From NCBI GenBank assembly GCA_001541255.1, contig LNQR01000036.1, forward strand, positions 1 through 64,000: DNA of 64,000 bases, in the 5' to 3' direction. The stretch comes from Candidatus Magnetominusculus xianensis. Lineage in GTDB: Bacteria; Nitrospirota; Thermodesulfovibrionia; Thermodesulfovibrionales; Magnetobacteriaceae. The notes beneath the pieces were generated by a model, which was not told where the DNA came from, ran no database searches, and saw nothing but the letters and a program-made list of their open reading frames with translations. Below, one piece after another: positions 1 to 9,553 of this stretch (positions within the stretch are counted from its first letter, which is position 1; each line of letters starts with the position of its first letter). A program made the translations under genes and the position numbers.

Positions 1-2
1 TC

Positions 3-77
3 GGATACCTATCCCCAGCCGCTTATGAAAAACAGCTCTAAGAACTGTGGCATGAAGAATTTGGTGTCCACTATTGA
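3..77 (+). pseudogene. C-terminal scrap of an IS3-family-like transposase
   Basis: Read in the third frame, the first 36 bases encode GYLSPAAYEKQL, which resembles the conserved end of IS3-family integrase-type transposases (the usual pattern is LGYLSPxEYE). An in-frame TAA follows, then a second short open stretch up to a TGA. The upstream part lies outside the window, so it cannot be said whether the element is intact there. No terminal inverted repeat could be placed between this point and the tkt promoter. Confidence 0.4.
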
Positions 78-182
78 TATCACAGCTCAGTGTTGACAGG
101 ACTACTGCCGCCGTACTTCTTACCACCGGCATTTATCGCACAGATTTATTCACGCCGCCCCTAATAATCAAAATATTTTAGT

Positions 183-210
183 TTGACAAAACATATTCCA
201 GAGGAATAAA
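183..210 (+). promoter_or_regulatory. Putative sigma70 promoter for tkt
   Basis: A perfect TTGACA (183-188) is followed after 16 bases by AATAAA (205-210), an acceptable -10. The predicted start point lies about 30 bases before the tkt ribosome binding site GGAGG (233-237). Inference from consensus only. Confidence 0.4.
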
Positions 211-243
211 CTTAGTGGATTCGATTTTACCTGGAGGCAATAG

Positions 244-2235
244 ATGACCAAACTTGATGAGTTATGTATCAATACAATAAGGATGCTTTCAATCGATGCT
301 GTACAGAAGGCTAACTCAGGGCATCCTGGAATGCCTATGGGCGACGCAGATATGGCATACGCATTATGGATGAAGTTCTTAAAACACAATCCATCTAACC
401 CTAACTGGTTTAACCGTGACAGGTTTGTTCTTTCGGCAGGGCATGGCTCGATGCTGCTATATAGTTTACTGCATCTGACTGGTTATGATATTTCATTGAA
501 TGATATAAAAAATTTCAGGCAATTCGGCAGTAAAACCCCCGGACATCCTGAGTATGACGTGGAAACTGGTATAGAAGTATCTACCGGGCCGCTTGGTTAT
601 GGATTTGCCGTTGGAGTAGGAATGGCAATGGCCGAGCGCTACCTTGCCGAGACATTCAACAGGCAAGGGTTTAACATAGTGGATTACAATATCTATGCCA
701 TAGTAAGCGATGGCGACATAATGGAGGGGGTATCATACGAATCAGCATCGTTGGCCGGTCATCTGAAACTCGGTAAAATAATATATCTGTATTCTTCCAA
801 TAATACTACTATAGATGGCTCTACGGATTTGACATTCAGCGAGGATGTCGCCAAGAGGTTTGAGGCAATGAACTGGCATGTCGAACAAGTCGATGGATAT
901 AAACTGCCAGCAATTGAGAAGGCGCTCTCCAGAGCAAAAGAGGAAAAGAAGAGGCCGTCATTAATAATAGCGACCACACATCTGGGCTACGGCAGCCCCA
1001 ACAAACAAGATATTTCTGACATTCACGGCGCCCCTCTTGGAGAGAAAGAGGTTGAGCTTACGAAAGAACATTTCGGCTGGCCGCAAAAGACTTTTTATGT
1101 CCCGAAAGAGGTCATAAAGCACTGCCGTCAGGCCATAGACAACGGGAAAAAAGAAGAGGCAGAGTGGAATGCCCTGTTGAAAAAATACAAGACAAAGATG
1201 CCGGAGCTTGCAGTGCTGTTTGAGCAATTCATGAGCGGTAAGCTAAACGCTACTTGGAAGGACGCCCTTCCTCAGTTTGACACGACAAGCGGAGCCATAG
1301 CAACACGCAGTGCCTCTGGAAATGTCCTCAATGCCTTATCCGAGGAAATCCCCAATCTGATAGGCGGCTCTGCAGACCTGTCACCATCCAACATGACCTG
1401 TTTAAAAAAACATGGACGTTATGGTCAGACGAAAGTTGGCAGAAACATCCACTTCGGCATTAGGGAATTTGCCATGGGTGCAGTCCTCACCGGTATGGCC
1501 TTAAATAAATTGTTAATACCGTATGGCGGGACATATCTCGTGTTTTCCAGTTTCATGTACCCGGCAATCAGAATGTCTGCGCTGATGAAGGCGCACGTCA
1601 TATACATATTGACCCATGATTCGATAGGTGTAGGGGAGGACGGCCCAAGCCACCACCCTATAGAGCAGTTGACCACGTTGAGGCTGATTCCAAATCTCCT
1701 GGTACTCAGGCCTGCTGATGCCAATGAAACTGTCAAGGCGTGGGAAGTAGCCCTTGAATATGAAGGCGGCCCTGTGGCATTGGTTTTGACGAGGCAGAGT
1801 GTGCCTGTGCTTGACAGAAAGCAATATGCCTCACATGAGGGGCTTTGTCAGGGGGCTTATGTGCTTGCAGATTCAGGTAAAACGCCTGAGCTGATACTGA
1901 TTGCTTCTGGCTCAGAGGTACATCAGGCACTTGGGGCATATACCCAGTTGCTCAAAGAAGGCGTTGCAGTGCGATGTGTTAGTATGCCATCGTTTGCGTT
2001 GTTTGAAAGGCAATCGGATGAGTACAAGGAATCTGTCCTGCCGTCAAGCGTAAGGAAACGCCTTGCTGTTGAGGCAGGGTCTTCACTTGGCTGGTATAAG
2101 TATGTGGGACTTGACGGGGCCGTAGTTGGCATTGATACATTTGGGATTTCTGCGCCGGCAAAGCAGTTGTTTGAGCATTTTGGCTTTACGGTTGAAAATG
2201 TCCTCAAGCACGCGCGTGTGCTTTTAGAGAAATAG
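244..2235 (+). CDS. tkt: Transketolase
   Basis: Full-length thiamine-diphosphate transketolase (663 aa), which moves two-carbon units between sugar phosphates in the cytosolic non-oxidative pentose phosphate pathway. The N-terminal cofactor domain shows the SGHPGMP start (residues 25-31), a GHGS motif near residue 73 and the ThDP/Mg binding motif beginning at Asp156-Gly157-Asp158. The central pyrimidine-binding domain carries the GIREFAMG segment that holds the catalytic Glu, followed by a GEDGPSHHP stretch. Start chosen from GGAGG six bases upstream and a promoter at 183-210. The last 32 bases overlap the 3' end of the convergent lgt gene. Family assignment is secure. Confidence 0.96.
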   Translation: MTKLDELCINTIRMLSIDAVQKANSGHPGMPMGDADMAYALWMKFLKHNPSNPNWFNRDRFVLSAGHGSMLLYSLLHLTGYDISLNDIKNFRQFGSKTPGHPEYDVETGIEVSTGPLGYGFAVGVGMAMAERYLAETFNRQGFNIVDYNIYAIVSDGDIMEGVSYESASLAGHLKLGKIIYLYSSNNTTIDGSTDLTFSEDVAKRFEAMNWHVEQVDGYKLPAIEKALSRAKEEKKRPSLIIATTHLGYGSPNKQDISDIHGAPLGEKEVELTKEHFGWPQKTFYVPKEVIKHCRQAIDNGKKEEAEWNALLKKYKTKMPELAVLFEQFMSGKLNATWKDALPQFDTTSGAIATRSASGNVLNALSEEIPNLIGGSADLSPSNMTCLKKHGRYGQTKVGRNIHFGIREFAMGAVLTGMALNKLLIPYGGTYLVFSSFMYPAIRMSALMKAHVIYILTHDSIGVGEDGPSHHPIEQLTTLRLIPNLLVLRPADANETVKAWEVALEYEGGPVALVLTRQSVPVLDRKQYASHEGLCQGAYVLADSGKTPELILIASGSEVHQALGAYTQLLKEGVAVRCVSMPSFALFERQSDEYKESVLPSSVRKRLAVEAGSSLGWYKYVGLDGAVVGIDTFGISAPAKQLFEHFGFTVENVLKHARVLLEK

Positions 2236-2992
2236 TCAGACCGGCAGCGCCGACTAAAATCATAACTGAAGACAGGAGCTGTCCCATAGTCAGGATGCCT
2301 GCAAGCATACCTAACTGTGGGTCAGGCTCTCTGAAAAATTCAACAGTGATTCTAAAGACGCCGTAGAGGATTACAAACAGGCTTGTCAGGGCACCGCGTC
2401 TTGTGCTTAACGTATCCTTTATAAACCACATGATGCCGAACAGGACAACGCCCTCAAGGAAAAATTCATAAAGCTGCGATGGATGCCTCGGCAGATGCCC
2501 ACCCCCCGGAAAGACCATTGCCCAGGGGACATCGGTTACGCGCCCGAAGAGTTCTGCGTTAATAAAATTTCCTATCCGCCCAAGTCCAAGCCCGATGGGG
2601 ACAGTAACGCTGACCATATCGCAGAGCATCAGAAAATCGATATTTTTACGGCGGCAAAAGATGAACCCGCCGGTAATTGCCCCAATCAGTCCACCGTGAA
2701 AAGACATCCCCCCGTGCCAGACGGCAAATGCCTCAAGCGGATTGCTGAGGTAATAGCCGAAGTTATAAAACAGGGCATATCCAAGCCGTGCGCCCACAAT
2801 CAGGCCGCTTACGGTAAACAGGTACAGGTTTTCGAGGTCTTCGCTTTTTATGACAATGCTGCGGCGTTTCAGTTGATATTTAACGAGGTAATAAGAGCTG
2901 ACAAATCCAATCAGGTACATAAGCCCGTACCATCGGATTTGGACTGGGCCTAATTTTATAAGATAAGGCCGTATCTCAGGATAAGGCAGCAT
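2204..2992 (-). CDS. lgt: Prolipoprotein diacylglyceryl transferase
   Basis: Inner-membrane enzyme (262 aa, about seven membrane segments) that transfers diacylglycerol from phosphatidylglycerol to the lipobox cysteine of prolipoproteins, the first step of lipoprotein maturation. The Lgt signature [13 protein letters not shown] lies at residues 138-150, with the functionally important HGGMSFHGG region at 93-100 and the C-terminal RHPSQLYE segment. Length is typical. It converges on tkt with a 32-base overlap, so each gene's 3' end is antisense to the other. Several lipoproteins in the window (36485-36494 start, 36822) would be its substrates. No operon partner is seen; upstream is a 296-base gap. 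Confidence 0.96.
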   Translation of the reverse strand: MLPYPEIRPYLIKLGPVQIRWYGLMYLIGFVSSYYLVKYQLKRRSIVIKSEDLENLYLFTVSGLIVGARLGYALFYNFGYYLSNPLEAFAVWHGGMSFHGGLIGAITGGFIFCRRKNIDFLMLCDMVSVTVPIGLGLGRIGNFINAELFGRVTDVPWAMVFPGGGHLPRHPSQLYEFFLEGVVLFGIMWFIKDTLSTRRGALTSLFVILYGVFRITVEFFREPDPQLGMLAGILTMGQLLSSVMILVGAAGLTISLKAHARA

Positions 2993-3118
2993 AGTTGCAG
3001 GTAATCTAACATAACCTGTAGAAAAATGTAAGGCTGCAATGGCAGCCCAACTTCCGAAAACTGGACAGAGTTAATATTAAAGATTTTGACAATAGAATTC
3101 CAGAGATGGTAACCTGAA

Positions 3119-3280
3119 GTTAGCAGGCGAACGGAGACAGGCTCTGCTTAGGAGCAACTGTCGAGGGATAGCGTGTTAGGACTAATCAGACTGTTAGCTG
3201 GGCGTGAACGAAGATTTGCGCTCTACAAAAACATTAATGTGAATCGGGGTTGTCCAATTCACGCTGAACCAAGAAAAAGG
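3119..3280 (+). promoter_or_regulatory. Structured leader or small RNA upstream of the UDG-like gene
   Basis: The gap between lgt and the 3289 gene contains an isolated TTGACA (3086-3091; no convincing -10) and then strong local folding. GACAG-GCTC (3136-3144) pairs with GAGC-CTGTC (3152-3162). GTGAAT (3239-3244) pairs with ATTCAC (3257-3262), with an inner GG/CC pair. GCGTGAA (3202-3208) can instead pair with TTCACGC (3258-3264), so the last two pairings are mutually exclusive. The right edge lies just before the AAGGAGGG ribosome binding site. I do not recognise it as a known RNA family; it may be an attenuating leader, a small RNA or the edge of a mobile element. Confidence 0.35.
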
Positions 3281-3288
3281 AGGGTGTT

Positions 3289-4095
3289 ATGCCAAGGTTA
3301 ATGAGTGGGCCTAGTGAAGAAACACTTCTGGAAGATATGTATTCTAATGTCAGTGGTAAATGTTGTGATGAAGAAAATCTTAAATTGAACGGTTTTCTTT
3401 CTATGGAAGGTAGTAACTATAATGCTTGTGAAGAGATACGCCTAATGGTTGTTGGACAAGCTCCTAATGGATGGGGTGATGTTATTGATTGTCCTAGTGG
3501 AGGAGGAATCTATTCGCGAGTTAAAGACAGTGTTACAGAGAGAATACATGGTAAATGTCCGATGTCGTGGGTTAATCTTTGTGATTTATCTCCGATATCT
3601 CCACGATTTCCACTCATGGCGATAGGACCACATTATCCTGCAGCAGGAATTGATTTTTGGGCAGTTATTAAATGTGTTGCCTGTGGATTAGGATTTAAAT
3701 GTGACGACTGGTATTCATATATCGTATACTCTAACCTTTATAAACTATCGCCATCAGGTAAGGGCAATCCAAAGGGATGCCTCAAAAGAGCACAACTGTA
3801 TGATTGCATAAAAATGTTGAAATTAGAAATTGAGACATACAAACCTACCCACTTACTTTTCTTAACTAACACAAAAACTAAGACAGAGTTTTGGTTTGAT
3901 AATTTTGAGTGTATTTTTGTTCATCCATTATTAAGTGTCACTTCTGGTTTTGTAAAAAAATATGACCGTAGTTGTAGCCTTGGTCATCCTACTACTTTTA
4001 CAGATAAATTCAAGATTGTTGTCACTGAACACCCCTCTAGGGCTAAAGGTACGGTTGTTGCGACCAAAGTTAGAGATATATTAGCTTATTTTTAA
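3289..4095 (+). CDS. Uracil-DNA-glycosylase-superfamily-like protein, orphan
   Basis: Protein of 268 aa not matching a characterised enzyme, but with the order of motifs seen in the UDG-like fold: a VVGQAPNGW strand-loop near residue 52 (like motif 1), YSNLYKLSPSGKGNP near residue 148, the helix-strand PTHLLFLTN near residue 187 and a C-terminal VVTEHPS near residue 244. Known UDG-fold families cut damaged bases or bind nucleotides; activity here is not predictable because the usual catalytic residues are not clear. The gene is monocistronic, has a strong AAGGAGGG site, and is visibly more AT-rich than tkt and lgt, which suggests recent acquisition. A role in DNA repair or phage defence is inference. 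Confidence 0.6.
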   Translation: MPRLMSGPSEETLLEDMYSNVSGKCCDEENLKLNGFLSMEGSNYNACEEIRLMVVGQAPNGWGDVIDCPSGGGIYSRVKDSVTERIHGKCPMSWVNLCDLSPISPRFPLMAIGPHYPAAGIDFWAVIKCVACGLGFKCDDWYSYIVYSNLYKLSPSGKGNPKGCLKRAQLYDCIKMLKLEIETYKPTHLLFLTNTKTKTEFWFDNFECIFVHPLLSVTSGFVKKYDRSCSLGHPTTFTDKFKIVVTEHPSRAKGTVVATKVRDILAYF

Positions 4096-4303
4096 GAAAC
4101 TATAGTGAGAAAGTTGGTGATTTTGTGTTTGTTGTTTTTCTTCTTATTCCAAGCAGTGGAAGTAGCCACAATTGACTATAATAAGATTCACTCTTGTCCA
4201 AAACGGCATTTACAGTTGACCTCTGATACAGTGTCAGAATAAAGACATAATGGTGGTATTCGCTTAACCTGTCAATTGCCTATCAATTGTTTGGAACTCG
4301 AAA

Positions 4304-4333
4304 TTGCGCTGAAGAAACTAATTATTGTATAAT
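4304..4333 (+). promoter_or_regulatory. Sigma70-type promoter for the haem-binding chemoreceptor
   Basis: TTGCGC (4304-4309), an 18-base spacer and a perfect TATAAT (4328-4333). Transcription would start near 4340, which rules out the in-frame TTG at 4325 as the start codon and supports the ATG at 4385. Confidence 0.5.
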
Positions 4334-4384
4334 GTAAGAGGAGCGAGCAGCAGTAGTCACAAACAAAAAGGGAGGAGCGGGATA

Positions 4385-5866
4385 ATGGCAAAGCTATCTA
4401 TCTCTACCAGGACAGTCATTCCTATTGTGTTGGTATCACTACTGGTTATATCAGCCATAGTTACCACAACGGTAATTATGTCCAGGCAAATGGTTGTAGA
4501 CGAAGTAAGAAATGGTGCGCTAAAAGGGTACAAAGACACGATATTAAATACCCTCACTACGATGATGCTTAACGGTAGTATCAAAGAAGGGAAGAAGGAA
4601 TTTTTTGAGCAGATGAAAAACATATTAGACGTAAAGGTACTAAGAGCCGATGCGCTGGACAAAGACTACGGCAAGGGAGAGGCACATGAATACCCCTCAG
4701 ACGCAGTTGAAACTGAAGTAATTAAGACAGGTAAGGAAAAAATTGTAATTGAAGGCGATAAGATACGCGGTGTTTACCCCTATATAGCAAGCAAGAACTT
4801 CATGGGGAAGGACTGTCTGCTCTGTCACAACGTAAAAGAAGGTGAGGTGCTTGGCGCAATAAGCCTGGTTGTTTCTATGAAGGCCTCGATGGATGGAATT
4901 AGCAAGGTTAAATATATCTTCATATTGGTTGGGGTTGTCGGCTTGATAATCATAATCATCGTTTTTTCGATAACATTCAGGATCACCCACAAACCATTAG
5001 TTGAAATGTCAGAACAGATTCAATTGGTATCTGACGGCTATTTAAACGTTCACTGTTGTGAGTATGATGTGGACGATGAGTTAGGGGTCCTTTCGAGGGG
5101 AACTAAGAAGATGGTCGAAAAGGTCAGAGAAGTCATCTCTGAGGTCAGAGAGACAGCTAACACATTGACTGACGCCAGCGGGAAGCTCTCGATGGGGGCA
5201 CAGCACTTATCTGAAGGGGCCTCCGAGCAGGCGGCCTCTGTCGAAGAGACATCGGCTTCGATGCACGAGATGACCTCAAACATCAGCCAAACTACGGACA
5301 ACGCAAAGCAAACAGAGGCAATAGCAACTTCTGCGGCAAAAGACGCTATCGAAAGCGGCAAAGTTGTATCAGAAGCCGTAAGCGCTATGAAGGAGATAGC
5401 TGGTAAAATATCAGTTATAGAGGATATTGCAAGGCAGACGAATCTCCTGGCTCTGAATGCGGCGATTGAGGCAGCCCGTGCCGGAGAACACGGCAAGGGA
5501 TTTGCAATTGTGGCCTCTGAGGTCAGAAAACTTGCGGAGAGGAGCCAAAAAGCAGCGGCTGAGATCAGCCAGCTTTCTGTCACAAGCGTAACTGTTGTTG
5601 ATAAGGCCGGTTCTATGCTGACCAAGCTAGTGCCTGAAATAAGAAAGACGGCTGACCTTGTGCAGGAAATAACTGCAGCGAGCAAAGAGCAAAATTCGGC
5701 AGCAGATCAAATCAACAAGGCTATTCAGCAGTTAGACCATGTAGTTCAGCAGAATGCCTCAGCCGCAGGTGAGATATCCACAACCGCAGATGAGTTATCC
5801 TTGCGCTCAGAGCATCTCAGAAAGACTGTTGAGTTTTTTAAGTCTGGTACCGGCAGTGCCATATGA
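4385..5866 (+). CDS. Methyl-accepting chemotaxis protein with a c-type haem site in its sensor
   Basis: Chemoreceptor of 493 aa. An N-terminal membrane anchor (about residues 8-30) is followed by a periplasmic domain carrying CLLCH (Cys144, Cys147, His148), a covalent haem c attachment motif, then a second membrane segment (about 178-200), HAMP, and a cytoplasmic signalling domain with the conserved hairpin tip around [20 protein letters not shown]. The haem suggests redox or gas (O2, NO, CO) sensing, as in known c-haem MCP sensors; the ligand is not determinable. Start: GGAGGAGCGG lies just before ATG 4385, inside a longer frame beginning at TTG 4325 that falls within the promoter. No che genes are adjacent. 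Confidence 0.93.
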   Translation: MAKLSISTRTVIPIVLVSLLVISAIVTTTVIMSRQMVVDEVRNGALKGYKDTILNTLTTMMLNGSIKEGKKEFFEQMKNILDVKVLRADALDKDYGKGEAHEYPSDAVETEVIKTGKEKIVIEGDKIRGVYPYIASKNFMGKDCLLCHNVKEGEVLGAISLVVSMKASMDGISKVKYIFILVGVVGLIIIIIVFSITFRITHKPLVEMSEQIQLVSDGYLNVHCCEYDVDDELGVLSRGTKKMVEKVREVISEVRETANTLTDASGKLSMGAQHLSEGASEQAASVEETSASMHEMTSNISQTTDNAKQTEAIATSAAKDAIESGKVVSEAVSAMKEIAGKISVIEDIARQTNLLALNAAIEAARAGEHGKGFAIVASEVRKLAERSQKAAAEISQLSVTSVTVVDKAGSMLTKLVPEIRKTADLVQEITAASKEQNSAADQINKAIQQLDHVVQQNASAAGEISTTADELSLRSEHLRKTVEFFKSGTGSAI

Positions 5867-5877
5867 TTTAAGGAAAA

Positions 5878-5896
5878 GCTCCTGATAGTCAGGAGC
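5878..5896 (+). terminator. Perfect hairpin between the chemoreceptor and the Tim44 gene
   Basis: GCTCCTGA (5878-5885) and TCAGGAGC (5889-5896) form an 8-base-pair stem with a three-base loop. No T-tract follows, so it may be a weak terminator, a transcript-stabilising hairpin or a protein site rather than a classical terminator. Confidence 0.45.
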
Positions 5897-5950
5897 AGAG
5901 GTAGCGTGACTACACGCATATTAACCGGAATTCACCAATTGGAGGTGGCT

Positions 5951-6937
5951 GTGAGTAAGTTTGATATGAAGAGATACATAATTGGGTTTGTGGCGGTTTC
6001 TGTTATTGGATTGTTTTTTGCTGATGAGACTTTTGCCCGTGCTGGAAAAAGCAGCGGGAGTTCAAGCAAGAGCAGCATAGGAAGCAGAGGCTCACGGACA
6101 AATGTTCCCCCGAAGCAGCCAACAAGTACTGCTAGACCCTCACAACAACAGGCACAACCTGTTCAGCCTGCTATGCAGCCTGCCCCCGCAGCCGGTGGTT
6201 TTTGGCGCGGTCTTGCCGGTGGTATGATTGGCGGTATGCTTGGCGGAATGTTGTTTCACTCCCTCGGCTTTGGAGGCAGTGTTCATGGGGGCTATGGTGG
6301 AGCTGCTGTCGGCGGCGGTGGTATCGGTCTTTTCGATATTATTGTTCTTGCCGTCATTGGTTATGTCATTTATAGAATCGTCAAATCGAGAAGACGGGAG
6401 AATTCTTACAATGTAGATTATGCCGGTGGGGATTATTCAACGCAGTATCAGGCAGGGCAGCCACCTGATGATCTGCCATATCAGCAGACTGAACTGGAGG
6501 CCGGTCTTGAAGATATACGCCGCTATGACCAGTATTTCGACGAAGACAGGTTTAAGGGTATTGTCTCTGATATATTTTATAAGGTACAGACCGCGTGGTC
6601 ACGCAGGGATTTAAACCCGGTGAGAAATATCATGGCATCTGATATTTTCGGGGACCTCAACGCAGATATTGAAAAGATGAAGGCAGAGGGACGAGTTAAC
6701 AAACTTGAGAACATCGGCGTCAGAGAGGTCAGGCTGTCTGAGGCATGGCAGGAGACCGGCAAGGATTTCATTACGGTTGAGATTGCTGCCTCAATGCTTG
6801 ATTATACTACAGATGAGACCGGCAGGATCATCGACGGTGATAACAATGTGCCGGTAGGATTCCTTGAGTACTGGACGTTTGTCAGAGACAGAGGCTCATC
6901 TAACTGGCAGTTGACAGCGATTCAACAGCCTCAGTAA
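5951..6937 (+). CDS. Exported Tim44-like domain protein
   Basis: A hydrophobic N-terminal segment ending near DETFARA reads as a signal peptide. It is followed by a Ser/Gln/Pro-rich linker, a glycine-rich stretch alternating with a second hydrophobic helix (around residues 120-140), and a C-terminal Tim44-like domain (about 195-325, FDEDRFKGIVSDIFYKVQ to the end). Bacterial proteins of this layout are common but functionally undefined; the domain is a lipid- or protein-binding cone fold. GTG 5951 is preferred because GGAGGT sits at 5941-5946; ATG 5966 would give the same signal peptide. The YkgJ-type gene follows after 21 bases, so the two are probably cotranscribed. Confidence 0.8.
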   Translation: MSKFDMKRYIIGFVAVSVIGLFFADETFARAGKSSGSSSKSSIGSRGSRTNVPPKQPTSTARPSQQQAQPVQPAMQPAPAAGGFWRGLAGGMIGGMLGGMLFHSLGFGGSVHGGYGGAAVGGGGIGLFDIIVLAVIGYVIYRIVKSRRRENSYNVDYAGGDYSTQYQAGQPPDDLPYQQTELEAGLEDIRRYDQYFDEDRFKGIVSDIFYKVQTAWSRRDLNPVRNIMASDIFGDLNADIEKMKAEGRVNKLENIGVREVRLSEAWQETGKDFITVEIAASMLDYTTDETGRIIDGDNNVPVGFLEYWTFVRDRGSSNWQLTAIQQPQ

Positions 6938-6958
6938 TAATTTGTAAAAGGAGAAACT

Positions 6959-7630
6959 ATGGAGATCATAACCCCCGGCACTAAGACCGGATGTACACGT
7001 TGTGGGGAGTGCTGTGTAAAGGGAAGCCCCACGCTTCACTTTGGAGATTCCAAGCTCATAAAGGACGGCACGCTCGACTATAAAGACCTGTTTACGATTC
7101 GTGAGGGCGAGCTTGTTTACAATAACATGGACGATGAGTTCATTGCTATCGATTGTGAGCTTATCAAGATAAGGGAAGTGAAGGGTTCCCGGAAGTGTAT
7201 CTATTATGACGAAGGGGCGGGCGGTTGCGGCATATATGAACTAAGGCCGACTCAATGCCGTGCCTATGAGTGCTGGGATACGGAGAAGTTCATGACAGCA
7301 TTCACTGAGGAGAAGCTAACACGCGCCGAGCTGCTAAAGGGACAGACAACGCTTATTGATATTGTAAATTCACACGGCGACAAGTGCTCATATAGTAAAC
7401 TCCTTGAACTTTTCACTGCAATAGGAGACGGGAAAGATTTAACAGGCGAAGTCCTTGAAATACTAGGTTACGACACATACATGCGCCCACTTTTAGTGGA
7501 GAAGACGGGCGTTCCGGAGGAATATCTCGACTTGCTGCTAGGGCGTCCACTCATAGATACTGTAATTATGTTTGGCTATAAAGTGGAAAAAGATGACCAG
7601 GACTGCTACTGTCTTCTGCCGCTTCAGTGA
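6959..7630 (+). CDS. YkgJ-family CxxCxxCC metal-binding protein
   Basis: Protein of 223 aa with the N-terminal cysteine cluster of the YkgJ (putative zinc/iron-chelating) family: Cys12, Cys15, Cys18 and Cys19, then CIYYDEG, CGIYELRPTQCR and AYECWD, which complete the expected cysteine set. The family probably binds an Fe-S cluster or zinc; no reaction is established. It follows the Tim44-domain gene with AAGGAG before the start. Its last seven bases overlap the end of the convergent membrane protein gene. Function beyond metal binding cannot be given. Confidence 0.85.
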   Translation: MEIITPGTKTGCTRCGECCVKGSPTLHFGDSKLIKDGTLDYKDLFTIREGELVYNNMDDEFIAIDCELIKIREVKGSRKCIYYDEGAGGCGIYELRPTQCRAYECWDTEKFMTAFTEEKLTRAELLKGQTTLIDIVNSHGDKCSYSKLLELFTAIGDGKDLTGEVLEILGYDTYMRPLLVEKTGVPEEYLDLLLGRPLIDTVIMFGYKVEKDDQDCYCLLPLQ

Positions 7631-9525
7631 CGCCTGAAGACAAGCGCTATGAACTCTGTGGGTTTATAGCGCTGCTGTATGGTCTTTTCTATTTGTTCCG
7701 GTAGTTCAGGCATGTTTAAAGGCAGTGGCGGCTTCTCCAGTATGAATGGTGGTGCTGCATTGCCTTGTGGTGAGGCAATTACGGCGTCAAGCGTATAGTT
7801 GGCGATTATCCATTTATATAAATCTTTTGCATACGATTGAAAATTGCTGTATCCAAATATCTGCATCGAATCGTTTGTGATAACTATGTAGTCGATTTTC
7901 TCGTCTTTAAGTAATCCAATCATTTTATCCTCGCTGATCATGTTTAGTTCCGGCGGCACAAAGGTATAATATCTCAGCGGATTGTCTCTCTGTGCCAGCA
8001 GATTCACGCTTACGCCTTCAGGAAATACAACTAATGTAGATTGAGGGGGGGTTGAGACACGTAAATATTGATAGAGCAAAGTTATTTTCATTGTCCTGTT
8101 ATTATCGAAAAAGTAAAGCGCTCCATAATTTGTATCTAATCGTAAGGTTCTTATTTGATAACAGGCATGGCTTATAGAATAAAATGACAGCGATGTCTGT
8201 ACTATTAATATGATTACTGATATATAGTAACTGTGGTAGTCAATATTTTTAAAATTAAACAACTGTTCACATATAGAAGGGAATGTTTTAAAAAAGAATA
8301 TATAATAACATATCAACCCCATCGGCAAAAGATAAAAACCATATGACGACGGTACATAGTTCAGCAGTATTCTAACTGTTAATGTAAATGACACTAAAAA
8401 AAGAGTAAGCAGGATTAAATAGTCTTTTTTATAAATCTCTGCGTGTATAAATTTATAGAAATAGCTTATAATACCTCCAATAAATATCAAAAATAATATT
8501 TTTAATTGGTTGTAGCCGTTATATTTATACAGCATTTGGCCAAGTAGAACTGTTAGTCCGGCCATTATGGAGTATAATATCAGCTTTAAAAAGAGATTAT
8601 TATTGCAGTTTCTAATTGCCTTAGCTGTCGATATCAGGACAAGCAGAGTAGCTATTTGCAGTGCAGAACTTTTTAATATGCTTAGGATACTACGCTGTGG
8701 GTTGTCAAAACCTGAAAGTACTTTTATAAACGTACTTTCACCTTTTAAACTAGCCATTATAAAATCAACGACATCGGATTTAAATCCCGCAAATGCGTTA
8801 TTAAAAAACAGATAAGCGCCATAAGATAAAACAGTCAGTATAACAGGCAGCAAAAAGTATAATATTTCGCGGGCATGGAGTCCTTTTTTATAAAACAGGC
8901 ATATGCCAATTAAAAAGAACGCTGCCCAGACAGTTACTGCCATATCTGCCCTGCACAAAAACGCCGCCCACAATGTGACAACCCAGAGGGACAGATATTT
9001 TAATTTATCACAATACAGATAATGAATGAAAGACAGTGTAGATGCCAGAATAAACACAAAATACAGAGTCGAGTTCGAGTTGTATGGAATGATAAAGTTA
9101 AGAATACCCAATAAAGTGGTATTGTTAAACGCAAAGATAAATAGGAAATTTATCGAAACTAATGCCGACAGCCCTCTGTCTAGAAAAAATCTGGATAGTT
9201 TATACAGCATAAGGCTTACGCTTAATGTAATAACTATGCCAAGAAATACAACGGTATAAAAACTCTCGCCGGTAAATTTGAAAAGGAAAGCAAGTAAATA
9301 TGGCTGTAATAGTCCAACATTAGTATAGATATCCTTATATAGAACGGCCCCTTTTAAAATCTTATCCGGTATATAAATATTAGTTGTAAAGGTATCGACA
9401 AGTATATCGCCCCATTTAAGCCAGCTTGTATTAGTGAGATATAATAGGCACAGCAGGATGGATAAATAGTATAAGTACCGGTAATACAGTTTCAGCCGTG
9501 TAGCTTCTTTAGAAATAAAAATCAT
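7624..9525 (-). CDS. Polytopic membrane protein, GT-C glycosyltransferase-like
   Basis: Protein of 633 aa with roughly a dozen hydrophobic helices and a soluble C-terminal domain of about 150 residues. The early loop after the first helix contains acidic residues (WGDILVDTF) and a KGAVLYKDIYTNVGLLQPY stretch. This layout is seen in the ArnT/PMT-like GT-C group, where an acidic residue in the first large periplasmic loop is catalytic and the donor is a polyprenyl-linked sugar. I cannot assign a specific family. It starts 28 bases after lptD on the same strand, which suggests a shared transcript and a role in envelope glycolipid decoration (inference). Confidence 0.6.
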   Translation of the reverse strand: MIFISKEATRLKLYYRYLYYLSILLCLLYLTNTSWLKWGDILVDTFTTNIYIPDKILKGAVLYKDIYTNVGLLQPYLLAFLFKFTGESFYTVVFLGIVITLSVSLMLYKLSRFFLDRGLSALVSINFLFIFAFNNTTLLGILNFIIPYNSNSTLYFVFILASTLSFIHYLYCDKLKYLSLWVVTLWAAFLCRADMAVTVWAAFFLIGICLFYKKGLHAREILYFLLPVILTVLSYGAYLFFNNAFAGFKSDVVDFIMASLKGESTFIKVLSGFDNPQRSILSILKSSALQIATLLVLISTAKAIRNCNNNLFLKLILYSIMAGLTVLLGQMLYKYNGYNQLKILFLIFIGGIISYFYKFIHAEIYKKDYLILLTLFLVSFTLTVRILLNYVPSSYGFYLLPMGLICYYIFFFKTFPSICEQLFNFKNIDYHSYYISVIILIVQTSLSFYSISHACYQIRTLRLDTNYGALYFFDNNRTMKITLLYQYLRVSTPPQSTLVVFPEGVSVNLLAQRDNPLRYYTFVPPELNMISEDKMIGLLKDEKIDYIVITNDSMQIFGYSNFQSYAKDLYKWIIANYTLDAVIASPQGNAAPPFILEKPPLPLNMPELPEQIEKTIQQRYKPTEFIALVFRRH

Positions 9526-9553
9526 TCAAGAATGCTTAATAACTGCTGCGGCA

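Noticed and set aside
2483..2953. Plus-strand ORF of 156 codons inside lgt
   Set aside because: Antisense of lgt, which has all family motifs.
3119..3280. Leader as group II intron, tmRNA or 6S RNA
   Set aside because: No conserved domain V, tag reading frame or large central bubble could be found, so only a structured region is claimed.
4325..4384. Extended N-terminus of the first chemoreceptor from TTG 4325
   Set aside because: The stretch overlaps the -10 box and lacks a ribosome site; ATG 4385 has GGAGG.
5050..5685. Long minus-strand ORF (211 codons) across the first chemoreceptor
   Set aside because: It is the antisense shadow of a conserved signalling domain; Ala/Ser-rich low-complexity product with no motif or ribosome site. 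Similar shadows were dropped at 14800-15180 and 58267-58917.
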